Shown here one piece after another: positions 31,289-41,200 of a DNA stretch of 41,200 bases. Source of the stretch: Chara braunii (lineage: Eukaryota > Streptophyta > Charophyceae > Charales > Characeae); assembly GCA_003427395.1 (NCBI GenBank), contig BFEA01000420.1, forward strand, positions 393,422 to 434,621. The letters are read 5' to 3'. Under the pieces are notes generated by a model. The model made no database searches. It had not been told where the DNA came from and saw only the letters and a program-made list of their open reading frames with translations. The position numbers and the translations under genes are program-made. Positions within the stretch are counted from its first letter, which is position 1; every line of letters begins with the position of its first letter.

Positions 31289-31833
31289 ATGGCCGAGAGC
31301 GACGACCATCTTCTTTTCTTGCGTCGGATGCAAGAGCTACTTGTCAAGGCATGCGACCAGATGGCTAAGACGCAGCAACGCGTGAGCCAACAGGTCAATC
31401 AACAGCGTCTTCCATGTCCATTCCGCGCCAGCGATCTCGTTTGGGTTTCTGCCGCAGAGTTCAGCCTCGAACAAGCCCCGGTCTTTCATTTCTCCAAGTT
31501 TGCTCTTTACACGCCAGCGGAACATGACGATTTTCCCGGGCGACGATCGCAAGACCCACCCTCTATGGACGGTTTTCAAGAGGTCGGCGACGTCATTTCC
31601 CAGCGACGCTAGGGCAACAGGCCGACCGAATACTTGGTACACTTTTTGTACTGCACCCACAAAGCTGACCGTTGGTTGACCCGTGCGGAACTCCAAGCAA
31701 CAGCTCCAGATGTTCTCGCATGCTACGAACGCAAGATGCAAGGCAAGCCGGTATCTTCGGCTCCACGTCGCACCCACGCCCAGGTTCCACCTTCAGATAA
31801 GTCAGCTTCGCCCTCGACCCGGCTTGACTTCAT
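31289..31833 (+). pseudogene. Integrase C-terminus with chromodomain-like tail
   Basis: The same frame continues from 31289 through a helical stretch and FRASDLVWVSAAEFSLEQ. It appears to lose the middle of the SH3-like module before FHFSKFALYTPA, then meets a TAG at 31610-31612. Beyond it, in frame, EYLVHFLYCTHKADRWLTRA looks like a chromodomain (strand, Trp, then helix APDVLACYERKM). In chromoviruses this domain steers integration to marked chromatin. The element's 3' end follows within 30 bp. Confidence 0.7.
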
Positions 31834-31847
31834 AAGGAGGGGGGGGG
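31834..31847 (+). promoter_or_regulatory. Polypurine tract
   Basis: AAGGAGGGGGGGGG lies directly before the TG of the 3' LTR, the standard plus-strand primer position of LTR retrotransposons. Confidence 0.85.
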
Positions 31848-32390
31848 TGTTACATGCTGCGCCTGAAACGAGGGCCATTTTCAGGCCCTGTGTTGAAAGC
31901 CTGAAAACAAGGGCCTACAGGCCCTGTGTTGTTTCAGCCTGAAAGACTGAAAACAAGGGCCTACAGGCGCTGTGTCGTTTCAGCCTAAAACAGGGCCCTC
32001 CAGGCCCTGAGTCTTTTCAACCTGAGACGGAGGGCCCTTTTCAGGCCCTCATAAGATCGACCTGCCCTGAAACTTAGGCATAAGACGCGCAGGCCATTTT
32101 GGGCCCGTTTTCAAGACAACCTTTGTTTGAACTTCAACGCCAGGGTCTGGCACGTTTTGGCATTGGCAAGAGCAGCCTCCTGGACGGGCCAGCACTATAT
32201 AAGACTGGCCCGCCCTGCAGGCTGCAGGTAGTTCATAGGAACTTCCCAGGCACTTCACGTGCAGGAGTCAGGAGGCAGTTTTCAGCATTCGGCAGCAGCA
32301 CTCTGGAGGAGCGCTGCAGTAGTAGTCGTAGCGTTAGCAGTAGTCTTCAGCGCTGGGCGCTAGTAGGAGCTAGAGTAGCACTGGAGAGAG

Positions 32391-32451
<61 letters not shown>

Positions 32452-33118
32452 CGGAGGCCAGGGAAACTTACCTGCAGCGCCATAACTTCAGCTTCGTCTT
32501 CGAGGTACCTGCAGCACAGCGCCATCTTCGGAGGTTAGTACCTGGCAGATGACAGAGAGAGAGAGTTCTTCTTCTTCCTCCTCTCAGTCCACCATCTCTT
32601 CCTCACCCTCTCGCTAACTGATTTCTCGGCAGCAGTACACTACGGACGAGGGTGAGAGAGGTTACTAGCAGGGAATACAAGCAGAGGTTACAGTGGGCGT
32701 GTTGCCCGGGATCTGATTCGACATTTCTGAGGCAGGCATTGATTGGACATCGGCAAGGGACTATTTTTGGACTTCGCTATTGCGATCTTCTCCCTCGCCT
32801 CCATCTTCGTCCTTCCTCTCCCCCATCTCTCATCTATGTTATCTCCCCATGTGCGTGTACAAGGAGGGACCTTTCTTCTTCGTGTGTGGTCCCTCCTCCT
32901 CCTCTCACATGAGTAATGTATGATGGGATGTCGTGTCAGTCCCTGTCAGGTCAGGACTTATCTCAAAGTCTTCCAGTGCGCTATTACGTGCCATTTTGTA
33001 TGTATCAGGATGTACACTGCTTGTTTAGATTCCACTAACACTGCATTGCCCATTCAGTCCTTTTCATCACGTTGCGGATCCTTGGTTGTACATACCTTGC
33101 CCAACTGGGCATGTATCA
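31848..33118 (+). repeat. 3' LTR
   Basis: It matches 13151-14553. It is complete, including the AG microsatellite (32385-32446) and the ~110 bp that fall in the assembly gap of the 5' copy. The TATA box is at 32196-32202. It is followed by AGTAC, the candidate target duplication. Confidence 0.9.
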
Positions 33119-33486
33119 AGTACGGACATGCATTTGAAAAGTTCATGCTCCCATGTGGATCACAAAGGATGTGTGGATGGAGTTGAATCACTGATTACAC
33201 CGGCCTCCACAAAAGTCAAACATCTGGAAACAGGACAGTGAAATGTTGGCGCTCACATACGTCAATCCATTCCAACACCACATTACTTTGTGGCAGTTTG
33301 TGCAGTATTGTATGGTGTTATGTTATGCTCACATTAAAGGAAGTCTTCTTCCACAGCACACACACACAAAAAAAGAGAGATGCTGAGAAGGTAACGCCTT
33401 CCCTCAGAAAATCACAAACCACAGGTATTATTAACTACTGCGGAAAAGAAAACAAGGAATTCTTTTTATTTCTTTTTTTTTCCTCC
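33119..33486. other. No recognised gene
   Basis: This is flanking DNA of the retrotransposon target. It has short frames only. Confidence 0.4.
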
Positions 33487-33535
33487 CAGGGGCCATGCTA
33501 GTCGTCTCGGTATCGTTCCAATTGTAACGGATGTC
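33487..33535 (-). pseudogene. Truncated U6 snRNA copy
   Basis: The minus strand reads GACATCCG..A.AATTGGAACGATAC, then C-GAG in the catalytic box, and GCATGGCCCCTG. By eye, 44 of 49 bases agree with conserved U6 snRNA from the end of its 5' hairpin to the middle of the internal stem. The ACAGAGA box is ACCGAGA and the following AGATTA is changed, so it could not work in splicing. The 5' stem-loop is missing. After GGCCCCTG the sequence becomes GGGAGG and then A-rich (minus strand, about 33480-33460), as in retroposed U6 copies. Confidence 0.85.
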
Positions 33536-33774
33536 TGCCATCCTGTTCTCTGGTGAGCGAAGTCGGAACATGTCATCTAGTCCTGCATAACAAAGTTTGG
33601 AAAGTCCTCGTAGCCTTATGCGGGCTATCCCGCAGGCACTACTGGTTTTTGTTTATGTGGATTCTAGTACTCACAAACACACTGTCCATGACATCAATGA
33701 AAGTGTGTCATCATGAAGCACACTTAGCAAACAACCAAACTGAGACAGTCAAATCGTGTGAAGTCTCACAAAGA

Positions 33775-33845
33775 TGAAGAAGAAGAAGCAGAAGCAGCAG
33801 AAGCAGCGGCAGCAGCAGCAGCGGCAGCAGCAGCAGCAGAGAAGA
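33775..33845. repeat. AGA/AGC triplet repeat
   Basis: AAGAAGAAGCAGAAGCAGC passes into GGCAGCAGCAGCAGCGGCAG units. It is low complexity, with no start or longer frame around it. Confidence 0.9.
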
Positions 33846-34175
33846 AGAATTAAAACGTTAAAAAGATAAAAGAAGTGGTAGTAGAAGAGTGTGCTCTTTG
33901 GACAGCAGTCCTACCATCTCTCTGTAACGGGATAGCGCACATATCTGCATTCCCAATAGCTCACGTCCTACAGTTGTATGTTCAATTAGTGTCCAAATAC
34001 CATGCATCATGCCCACCGCTCCTCTCATCTTCACCCATGGGATCATTGTTTTGTGTAGTCTGACCTGGGCGTCTTTGAATGCTCTTGTATGCTCTGTCTG
34101 GACCGGAGGAATGCAATTGCAATTCTGGGTCAGCTCCCTAGCCAAAAATTATAGCGAAATCTGTAGTCTTTTTTT

Positions 34176-34311
34176 CATCGCAACCGCGGACCCGGACACT
34201 GGACACCGGACACTCCCCGACTGTCTTCCGGACCAGTGTCTGGATAAGCCCGGACTGTCCGGTGATCCGGACAGTCCGGACCGGTGTCAGGGGGTACAAA
34301 ATGTCCGGACC

Positions 34312-34350
<39 letters not shown>

Positions 34351-34662
34351 GGGAGAGGGAGGAGGGGGCGGGATGTTGGCGGGCACTTACCTGCTTTGCA
34401 CTTTGTAGTTCAGGCAGCAGAGCACCTGTCTTGCAGCAAATCAACAAGCACGTTCAACTAGCAGACATGCAGAGTTGCAAACAGTGCAAAGCAGGCACAA
34501 GACTTAAGAAACAGAGAAAAAAAAATGAAATAGTATGGTTAACACTGAAGTTTGAACTTTGAATTAAGTAATTTAAGTTCATAACTTCATATAACTTGAA
34601 AGTTTGAACTTTGCAGTTCAATTCAGAACGTCAGATTCTTCGGATTGGCAGCACTGTCAATG

Positions 34663-34738
<76 letters not shown>

Positions 34739-35065
34739 AATGGGCAGCAGCGGCCGGCGGCACGTCGAAACAGCCGCTTTGAAATTGCTCGGGACTGTGT
34801 GAAACCCGCCACCCCAAAAACCTGCAGTGTCTTGTGTCTGGACCTCTAGGCCCTGTTCAGTGGGATGTAACGACACTGAAAAATCACCCCAGTATTTTTC
34901 AAGGGGCGGCCAGGACCCGAAAAACATCCTGGGCCGCCGCCGCTTTATTTTTTTTTAGTTTTGCTTTGGGGGCCTCCATCCGGACATAAGGATCGGACAA
35001 CAAACACCAGACATGTTGTTCCGGACTGTCTGGAACCCGGTATGGATGTCCGGTCGGTTACCATG
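34176..35065. mobile_element. Non-autonomous TIR element, copy B
   Basis: The left end CATCGCAACCGCGGACCCGG and the right end (reverse complement CATGGTAACCGACCGGACAT) are imperfect inverted repeats next to T-runs (34169-34175 and 35067-35076), as in copy A. The interior is collinear with 15306-16067. Extra length comes from an A-run at about 34313-34349 and a (GT)n run at about 34685-34738 following the shared (CT)n. No coding capacity. Confidence 0.65.
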
Positions 35066-35076
35066 CTTTTTTTTTT

Positions 35077-38000
35077 CACAAAAAAAAAACAGGTCCCTAT
35101 GGTCCTGGCTCCTTGTGCATTCTGGGGAGCGTCAGTCCGGTTGCTTTCTGGGGGCAAGTCCATTTTGTTTTTCTTTTAAAATTTTCCAGGTTTTTTACAA
35201 CTGCAAGTCTGAAGGCGGTGCTGAAGCCTTTAGAAAACAGAAGTATGTCCCAGGTGCAAATCGATCCAGGGATCCTGCCACCCTGGGCAGTGGTATGCTA
35301 CTGTGGCCCACTAACTGTCCTAGGTTCCTACTGTGAAATGCGTCCAGGACCCTGCCTCCCTTCGCCCTCCCTCAGAGGGATGTAACTACCATTTCAGCCT
35401 CTTATGATGTGAAGAGATTCCATGTTATGCCTCGTAACTCAGTGAGCTGATCACTCATGTGTTCAAGTTTTTCTGTGTTTGTGATTGGGTTCTATGCATT
35501 GTCCAGGTTTACCTTATGGATATCCAGCTTTGGTTTTCTGTCCTTTCAGCATTCGTTGGGAAAATTTCAGGCCTCCTAGAACGCATTGGGGAGGTATGTT
35601 ATGATCCTGGCCAATTTCGAAATACACATTCATCAGAAAGTACAATACTGTCCAATTGCAAAAAGAAATGAATGAATTTAAGAGGAGAGAGAGGGTAAGA
35701 AGAAGAAGAAGAAGAAGAAGAAAGAAAGAAGGAGAAGATGATGTACACCGTGTAGACAAATGATAATGCTCTCCTTCTTCGCTAACCACTCTCCTCCTTA
35801 TCTCCTCCTCTCTTATTCACACAAGAAATAATGATAATAATGTTGAATGGCTGAACCAGAATCAATGTCCGAATCCCTCTTCTACTGCAGGTATCACATT
35901 GGGTCCACCATAGCCATGGCCACCCTTCCTCCTCTTTCGTCCAAGGCCGAGGCTATGGCAGACTACTAGGGCATCGGCCTGATGTCCAAAGGACAACCCA
36001 AAGCAGCTATGTCTGCTCTAGCTCAGGCCGCCATGCCTGACTCTGCCTCGAAGCTTCTTGGTGTAGCCCTACCCCCAATAGGGGCCTTCTTGCTGCAGCG
36101 TCCACCAAGGTGATGAAGATGGCAACCACCATAGCCAGGTAAGTACCTCTGGTGCTCCTCCCTCCTAGTCCTGGTCTTCTTCCTCCTCCTGTCCTTGCTC
36201 CTCCCCGGCAGCGCTGCTCCTTGCTAGTGCTGCCCCAGCCAGCGCTCCAGCCAGTGTGTCGCCAAACTTGCACACCGAGAATGAGGCTGAGCTCTTGGCT
36301 CAGCCTGAAGATATAGCGGCCTGCTTGCCTCTTGGGCGGTGACTCCCAGGCTGCTCGGCCTCCCAACCAACCGGTACCCCCTCCCTTTCGACTCTGATAT
36401 TGCCCGTACAGGCCCTAGACTCAGACTGGTTGGACTGGTACACGCCTAGACCTAGCCTACAACTACTGGGCCTCTGGAAATGCCAACTTTTGTCTTCTTC
36501 TGCTCGGCCTCGAGTACCCGATACATCTACCTCTACCTGGTGTGGTACCGGCCTACCCGCTACTTGAGTGTTTTCCACTGCTTCAAGTGTTGCGGGCCTC
36601 TTTCCCCGTCACTTGAGTGTTTTGCCCCGCTGCAATCCTCAATGTCACAGCCACAGGTAAGTACCGGCCCTTCGGGCCGACTGAACGAACAAGTGCCGTT
36701 GCGGGTCACACACACACTCAAGCCGACGAGCACTCAGACAGACATGCAGACCAAGCGTGCACACACACAGACTTAGATAACTCAGTAACAAGCGGGAAAC
36801 TAACAGCAAGGCATTCAGTCTATGAGCAAAACTCAGAAATCAGCTGTGTGTCTCAGTCCGTGTTTGGTCAGGTCATTACAGGTACGTATTCTTTGCAGTG
36901 TGATCTTAGGATGTTGGATGTGCTGCTTTCTTGGCAGTAATCCTTTCAGTACTTGGGCCCGCTATTCATTTTTGGTCCAGGGCATTAATGCGCTGCATCT
37001 TTTGGGGTTCGACATCCATCCAGAGCAAATTGAATGGTGGCGCCCGCCAAAGGAGGCCCACACCGATCCATTTTTTTCTCTGCATGCAGCGCGTTTCCAG
37101 CCCTCGGAAATACTGGTCGTTTAAGCAAGGTCACAATTCCGAATCCTGTTCAATGATACATAGATTTTTGACTGCATTGAAAAACACAAGGGAAACGAGG
37201 ATGCTTTGTGGTTTGACATCTTGATTTTCCACTACGTCCCTTTGGTGCAGACGATGTCTATACAAGTAAATGTGGCAAGTACTCGTCGAGTTCAACCTCG
37301 CATGCATCAATGAACATTCACATGACAGTTCGTACGTGAGAAGCCAAATCGAGATGCAATCAACACTTGAAGATGTCGTCTCCAGTATTATTAACAATAT
37401 ACAAGAATGTTTGTCTCCAGCAGCTCTGCCGCACACACACACACAACGGATCTCAATCAGGTGGCGGCTATGGCTTCTCTTCCTTCTCTCTCCCTCTCTC
37501 TTGTCTTGCTTCTCTCTCTGACTTGGCTCGTTCTGCCTCACTCTCTCTTTCTCTCTCACTAATCTAGATCGTCACCCTGATCTACCCCTACCCTACCTAG
37601 CTATGGGGTCACACGCGTGCACCCTCTTCTTCCTCGGGCACACAGTTCCCAAATTGCCTTAATGCACAAGCAGCAGCAGCGCTTCTGCATCTCGCAACTG
37701 AACAAGTGATGAGCCGCTGCACTGTAGCAGCTAAATGTAGGGCTTGGCTTGGCTTGGCTTGGCTTGGACTGCTTCAGACCGGTACTTCACTTGGCTTGGC
37801 TTGGCCTGGCCTGCTTCAGACCGGTACCAGTCGGCCGCGGCCTGTCTGCTGCAAACATTTTGTCGGCCGGGTAGCTTCCGGACTTTCCTGGGACATACTG
37901 CAAAATTGGACGTCGGACTGTCGGACTGGACTGGACGCTTCTGGACTTTTCTTGTCGGGTATCGGGCGGACTCCTACCGACCTACGACGCTTCAGTACCG

Positions 38001-40248
38001 CCACCTATCGACCTACGACACTTCGGCCTCTAGAACCTACATCGTACCCTACGGGACGGCCCTGGGACTTGGGACTTGTTGGGACCCCGGGACCGGGACT
38101 GGGTGTCTGCAGCGTGAATCTTTTCACAGACGTTGTCTATACAGGAATTGTCATCCATGTCCTGGAACATGAATGTGCTATCCTAGAGGTGACATATGGA
38201 GAGAGGGAGATGGTTGGATTTCGAGAGTGTTCGTGGGAGGTCCTTTCTTGGTCTACTTCAACCGAGTGTCAAATTGAAAGTTAATGAGAGTAGTCAGATG
38301 GTCGTTGCTACTGGATTGGTCGGCTGCTGACCAGCTGACCGCTCCACCCGTCAGCACCTACCAGTCTGCAATGACTTGCTGATTTCTGCTGCCGAGATTG
38401 ACTGCGAGGCTGTACACTAACCAGTAGGTTAGATTCGTAATTTTGTTTGGCTGAGGGCTAACCGAGAGACCTGTCTGTAAGGAAATTCGTGAGGGACAGA
38501 TCTGCGAATCCGGGAAAATACAGGCCCGGTACTAACCGAATTCCTACAGCTACCCTAACTGCCTATAGCAGGCCCGGGCTACCCCTAGGACAGACAGGCC
38601 CTAAGTGGCCTATACTGCTAGACGGTCCTATAGCCTATAGCCGGGTCCGGTAGAGGCCGAGAGGCCGNAACAGCAACGGTACCGGTCGGTCAGTCAGTCC
38701 GGTCTAGGTCTAGGCTAGAGTAGTGAGTCTATAGATAGGTTAGGCCCACCGATTCAGGACTTTTGGCTTTTCATTTTCGCGGGACAGCGTTCGTGGCCAA
38801 CCAAGTTTTGCAGCGCTGAGAGTCTACAGCGGCACCTGAGACTTCAGCTACGTGAGGCAGCCATAGCCAGCCTCTGAGAGACGGCCGTAGCTGGGGCCAG
38901 TCTCAGCGCATCTACCCTCTGGGGGTATCTGCGCCAGGCAGGGCTATTTTGGGGCTCTTCGTGGGGTACATGTGGGCGCAGCTGTGATGGTAGCAGCTCG
39001 GCAGCCATAGCTGCCTTCGTCATCGTCAGAGTGGCTCATCGGCACTGAGGACTACACTGCGATTCATGATCTTCATCTTGGTGGATGGCGCTGGCCTCTG
39101 GGAGGCCGTTTCAGTGTAGCGCTGGACTCTGAGAGTGGGGTTGTGTGTAGAGTGTGAGTGCTGAGGTGGCGAGACACTGGGTTAAACTCTGTAACGGTAA
39201 TTGGGGTTAATTGAGTTCAGTTGGCTCATCATCAGCGTTATCTTCCGATTGTGATCTTCGCAGTGTCATCTTGTGATTGGTTGTTGGGAGTTTGTCAGAG
39301 AGAGAGAAACACTGTGTGTATTCTCCCCATCTGTGCATGGTTGCTATTCCGCTGCTTATCTCTGGTCTGTGTACAGTGTGGACTCTGTCTCTCCTCCCCT
39401 TTGTCTTGTGCATGTGTGGGCATGTGTGAGATCTTCTGTGAGTGAGTGGCAAGAAAGTTGTCAGACAACCAAGTTCATAACAAGTCAGCGGTCGGTTGGC
39501 AAACTGCAAATTTTTTTTTTTTTTTTGGGTCCATAACCCCCAACAACCCCACCAACACCACCATACCCCACCCTCCCCCTGACAACCTGCTTTCCCCCCC
39601 CTTGGAACCCCCTATACACCCCCCCCCCCCCAAATCGCTCCCTCACCAAAAGTTTCTCAATGGGTTTGGGCTGTACTCGGTGAGTACAGTGCAAACTTAG
39701 ATTTGAAAAACAATCAACGCATAGCTCTCTTCAGACTGGTCGGCGGACCGCCGATGGGTCGTGCCAACTGGTAGGCTGCCAAACAGGCGGTGTTCATTGT
39801 CGGCGGTCAGCAGGTACTGAACCCTAAAATTAAACGTAAATAAAAAAGAGGAGAAACGGAAACAAACAGAAATGAAAATGAAAGTCTGATGAAGATGAGA
39901 GGCACGTTACCTCAGAGGAGAGTTAAAGTGCTCATCATTATGGGTCTGGGAAGGTGAGCTGTGTGCCAGGAGATGGAGGTTACTATTGAGTTGCCTATTT
40001 CTGACAAGGGGTTTGTTTGCCCACACGTTACAAGTAGTGGAGAGATCTAATCCTGTGACCTCCACGGTATGTGAATGGTGTGGTAGTCTCTCGGTGGGGG
40101 TGGGTGGGGGTCATTGATAGTCATCTGTCTCATAGTGATTATTGATCTCTGTTGGTCTGCAGGTTAATACGCTGGACAAGCTGGCAAAGGGTTTCCAGAG
40201 AATTCCTGGGTTATTTACAAGAAAGTGTTTGCCTCAACCGACTCTATC
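35077..40248. other. No recognised gene; scattered simple repeats
   Basis: It contains GAA repeats near 35698-35725, CA and CT runs near 36705 and 37435-37560, GGCTTGGCTT repeats at 37738-37815, one N at 38668, a T-run and C-runs at 39511-39632, and an occasional hairpin such as GGCAGC(4 nt)GCTGCC at 39000-39015. The longest frame (about 190 codons near 37706) runs through the GGCTTGG repeat and has no recognisable domain. Confidence 0.45.
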
Positions 40249-40625
40249 AAGGTGATGATCGGTTGTTCAGTGGGAATGGTCATGAATTGCAGCTGCTTAT
40301 GTTTTTTTTTGTGTGGGGGGGGGGCGGCAGGGGTGTTGGAGGGTGGTGTGGATTGTGTGCTGCTTGTTTTTCAAGGCTTGGATTAGCCTCGACCTGCATC
40401 GGCCCTAATCATGCATTTAACAAGGTGATTGGAACTTCAGTGGGAGTGGCCATTAATTGCAGCTGCTTATGTGTGTTTTGACTTTTCAAGTCAATTCTGT
40501 CGGGGGCAGGGTGGGAGGGAGGGGTGTTGGAGGGTGGTGTGGGTTGTAGATGTAGCTTATTTTTTAAGGCTGGTATTAGGCTCAACCTGCATCGGCCGTA
40601 GTCGGTCATTTAATAAGGTGATTGG
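40249..40625. repeat. Imperfect tandem repeat, two units and a partial third
   Basis: AAGGTGAT at 40249, 40422 and (AAGGTGATTGGAA) 40615 marks unit starts 173 and 193 bp apart. Shared inner phrases are GGNCAT.AATTGCAGCTGCTTATG, GGGGTGTTGGAGGGTGGTGT and AACCTGCATCGGCC-like. The second and third starts are the most alike. Confidence 0.75.
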
Positions 40626-40854
40626 AAGTATGTCCCATCTGTGTCCAGGTCCACAGTGGCTGTACTGGTCAGCTATTGGTGTGGGTTGTGTGCCTATGTA
40701 TCGCCCTCGGCCGTGGCCGCGGGGTCAAGCTCGGAGGGCAGCCGAGTTCATGGCCGCGGCCGCAGCTGGGGTCGGCCGCATAGCAGTCACGTTGTTCACG
40801 GATTTTTCCTGTCGAAAATACTAGGAAAAGAAAAAGGGGGTTGCACCATTGTAC

Positions 40855-40915
40855 TGTTGTGGGGTTTTTCAAACCCTACAACCCCATATTTCCTTTTTAA
40901 GGAAACAATTAATTT
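40855..40915. repeat. Two hairpins
   Basis: GTTGTGGGGTTT pairs with AAACCCTACAAC (one mismatch, 3-nt loop) near 40856. TTTCCTT pairs with AAGGAAA near 40889. This is the same style as the other hairpin patches. Confidence 0.65.
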
Positions 40916-41069
40916 TAGGGAATTAAAAAAAATAAAAACCAGAAAAGGCGGAGAGAAATTATTAAAAAAAAAAATTCTTTGTTTTCTTCAATTTTATGTA
41001 TTTTTTGTTTGTGTAATAAGCAAAAAAATCAAGGAATGAAAAACAAAAATTAATAAAAAAGTACTGTTC

Positions 41070-41200
41070 TTTTGCAAGGGCCGATTAGTATGTGTGTGTG
41101 AATGTGTGCATGTGTGTGTGAATGTGTGCATGTGTGTGTGAATGTGTGGGAGGGGGGGGGTGTGAATGTGTGTGTGTGTGTGTGAATGTGTATGTGTGTG
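41070..41200. repeat. TG-rich microsatellite
   Basis: (GTGTGTGAATGTGTGCAT)n passes into (GT)n, running to the window end. Confidence 0.95.

Larger units (their letters stand above)
13151..33118 (+). mobile_element. Ty3/gypsy chromodomain LTR retrotransposon, nested and decayed
   Basis: Two long direct repeats, each starting TGTTACATG and ending CATGTATCA, bracket a plus-strand gag-protease-RT-RNase H-integrase-chromodomain order, with a primer site after the first and a polypurine tract before the second. Flanks AGAAC (13146-13150) and AGTAC (33119-33123) fit a 5-bp target duplication with one change. Removing the two interruptions (about 14790-20320 and 23317-28695) leaves roughly 9 kb. All reading frames carry stops or shifts, so the copy is dead. 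The integrase-before-chromodomain order places it among chromoviruses. Confidence 0.88.

Noticed and set aside
37706-38284. 192-codon frame near GGCTTGG repeats
   Set aside because: Its first part is a simple repeat and the rest has no recognisable motif; another frame is equally open.

Overview
This is nuclear DNA of a eukaryote. It has no operons or bacterial gene spacing, long microsatellites, assembly gaps, LTR and non-LTR retroelements, and a piece of U6 snRNA. The gag and pol readings resemble, from memory, the Ty3 elements that fill the Chara braunii genome, so a charophyte alga is my best guess; a database search would settle it. I find no intact protein-coding gene. Almost everything recognisable is a decayed mobile element or a structured repeat.

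Layout. (1) 1-316: an open reading frame on the minus strand that runs off the window, Thr/Ser/Pro-rich. (2) 485-600: a small cluster of perfect palindromes. (3) 1590-2110: three degenerate copies of a ~179-bp tandem repeat. (4) 3983-6074: structured repeats. These are six copies of a motif whose ~20-nt core is nearly invariant, closed in some copies by stems that differ in sequence yet still pair; then five ~120-bp units alternating between two subtypes; then a tRNA-primer-like site and six hairpins in about 260 bp. (5) 8088-9531: a broken minus-strand gene with a SAP-like helix pair and a GIY-YIG nuclease domain, between two related T-rich repeats. (6) 9885-10602: purine, GAC/GAT and GGTACC-type repeats.

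(7) 13151-33118 is one nested structure. The host is a Ty3/gypsy chromodomain retrotransposon with LTRs at 13151-14553 and 31848-33118, a primer site next to the 5' LTR, gag, a zinc knuckle, protease, RT/RNase H, integrase, a chromodomain-like tail and a polypurine tract. It was interrupted twice. A LINE lies between the primer site and gag (about 14790-20320). Its coiled-coil and endonuclease part is inverted relative to its RT part, as twin priming produces, and a TIR element (15306-16067) sits in its 3' region. A second insertion (about 23317-28695) splits protease from RT. That insert has no recognised gene, but its right half holds 22 different hairpins with arms of 8 bp or more.

(8) After 33118 come a truncated U6 snRNA copy, a second copy of the TIR element (34176-35065), and repeat-rich DNA in which I recognise no gene.

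No pathway can be assembled here. What links the parts is serial retrotransposition followed by decay, and an unusual abundance of short, mutually unrelated perfect inverted repeats. Those are the most interesting signal in the window.
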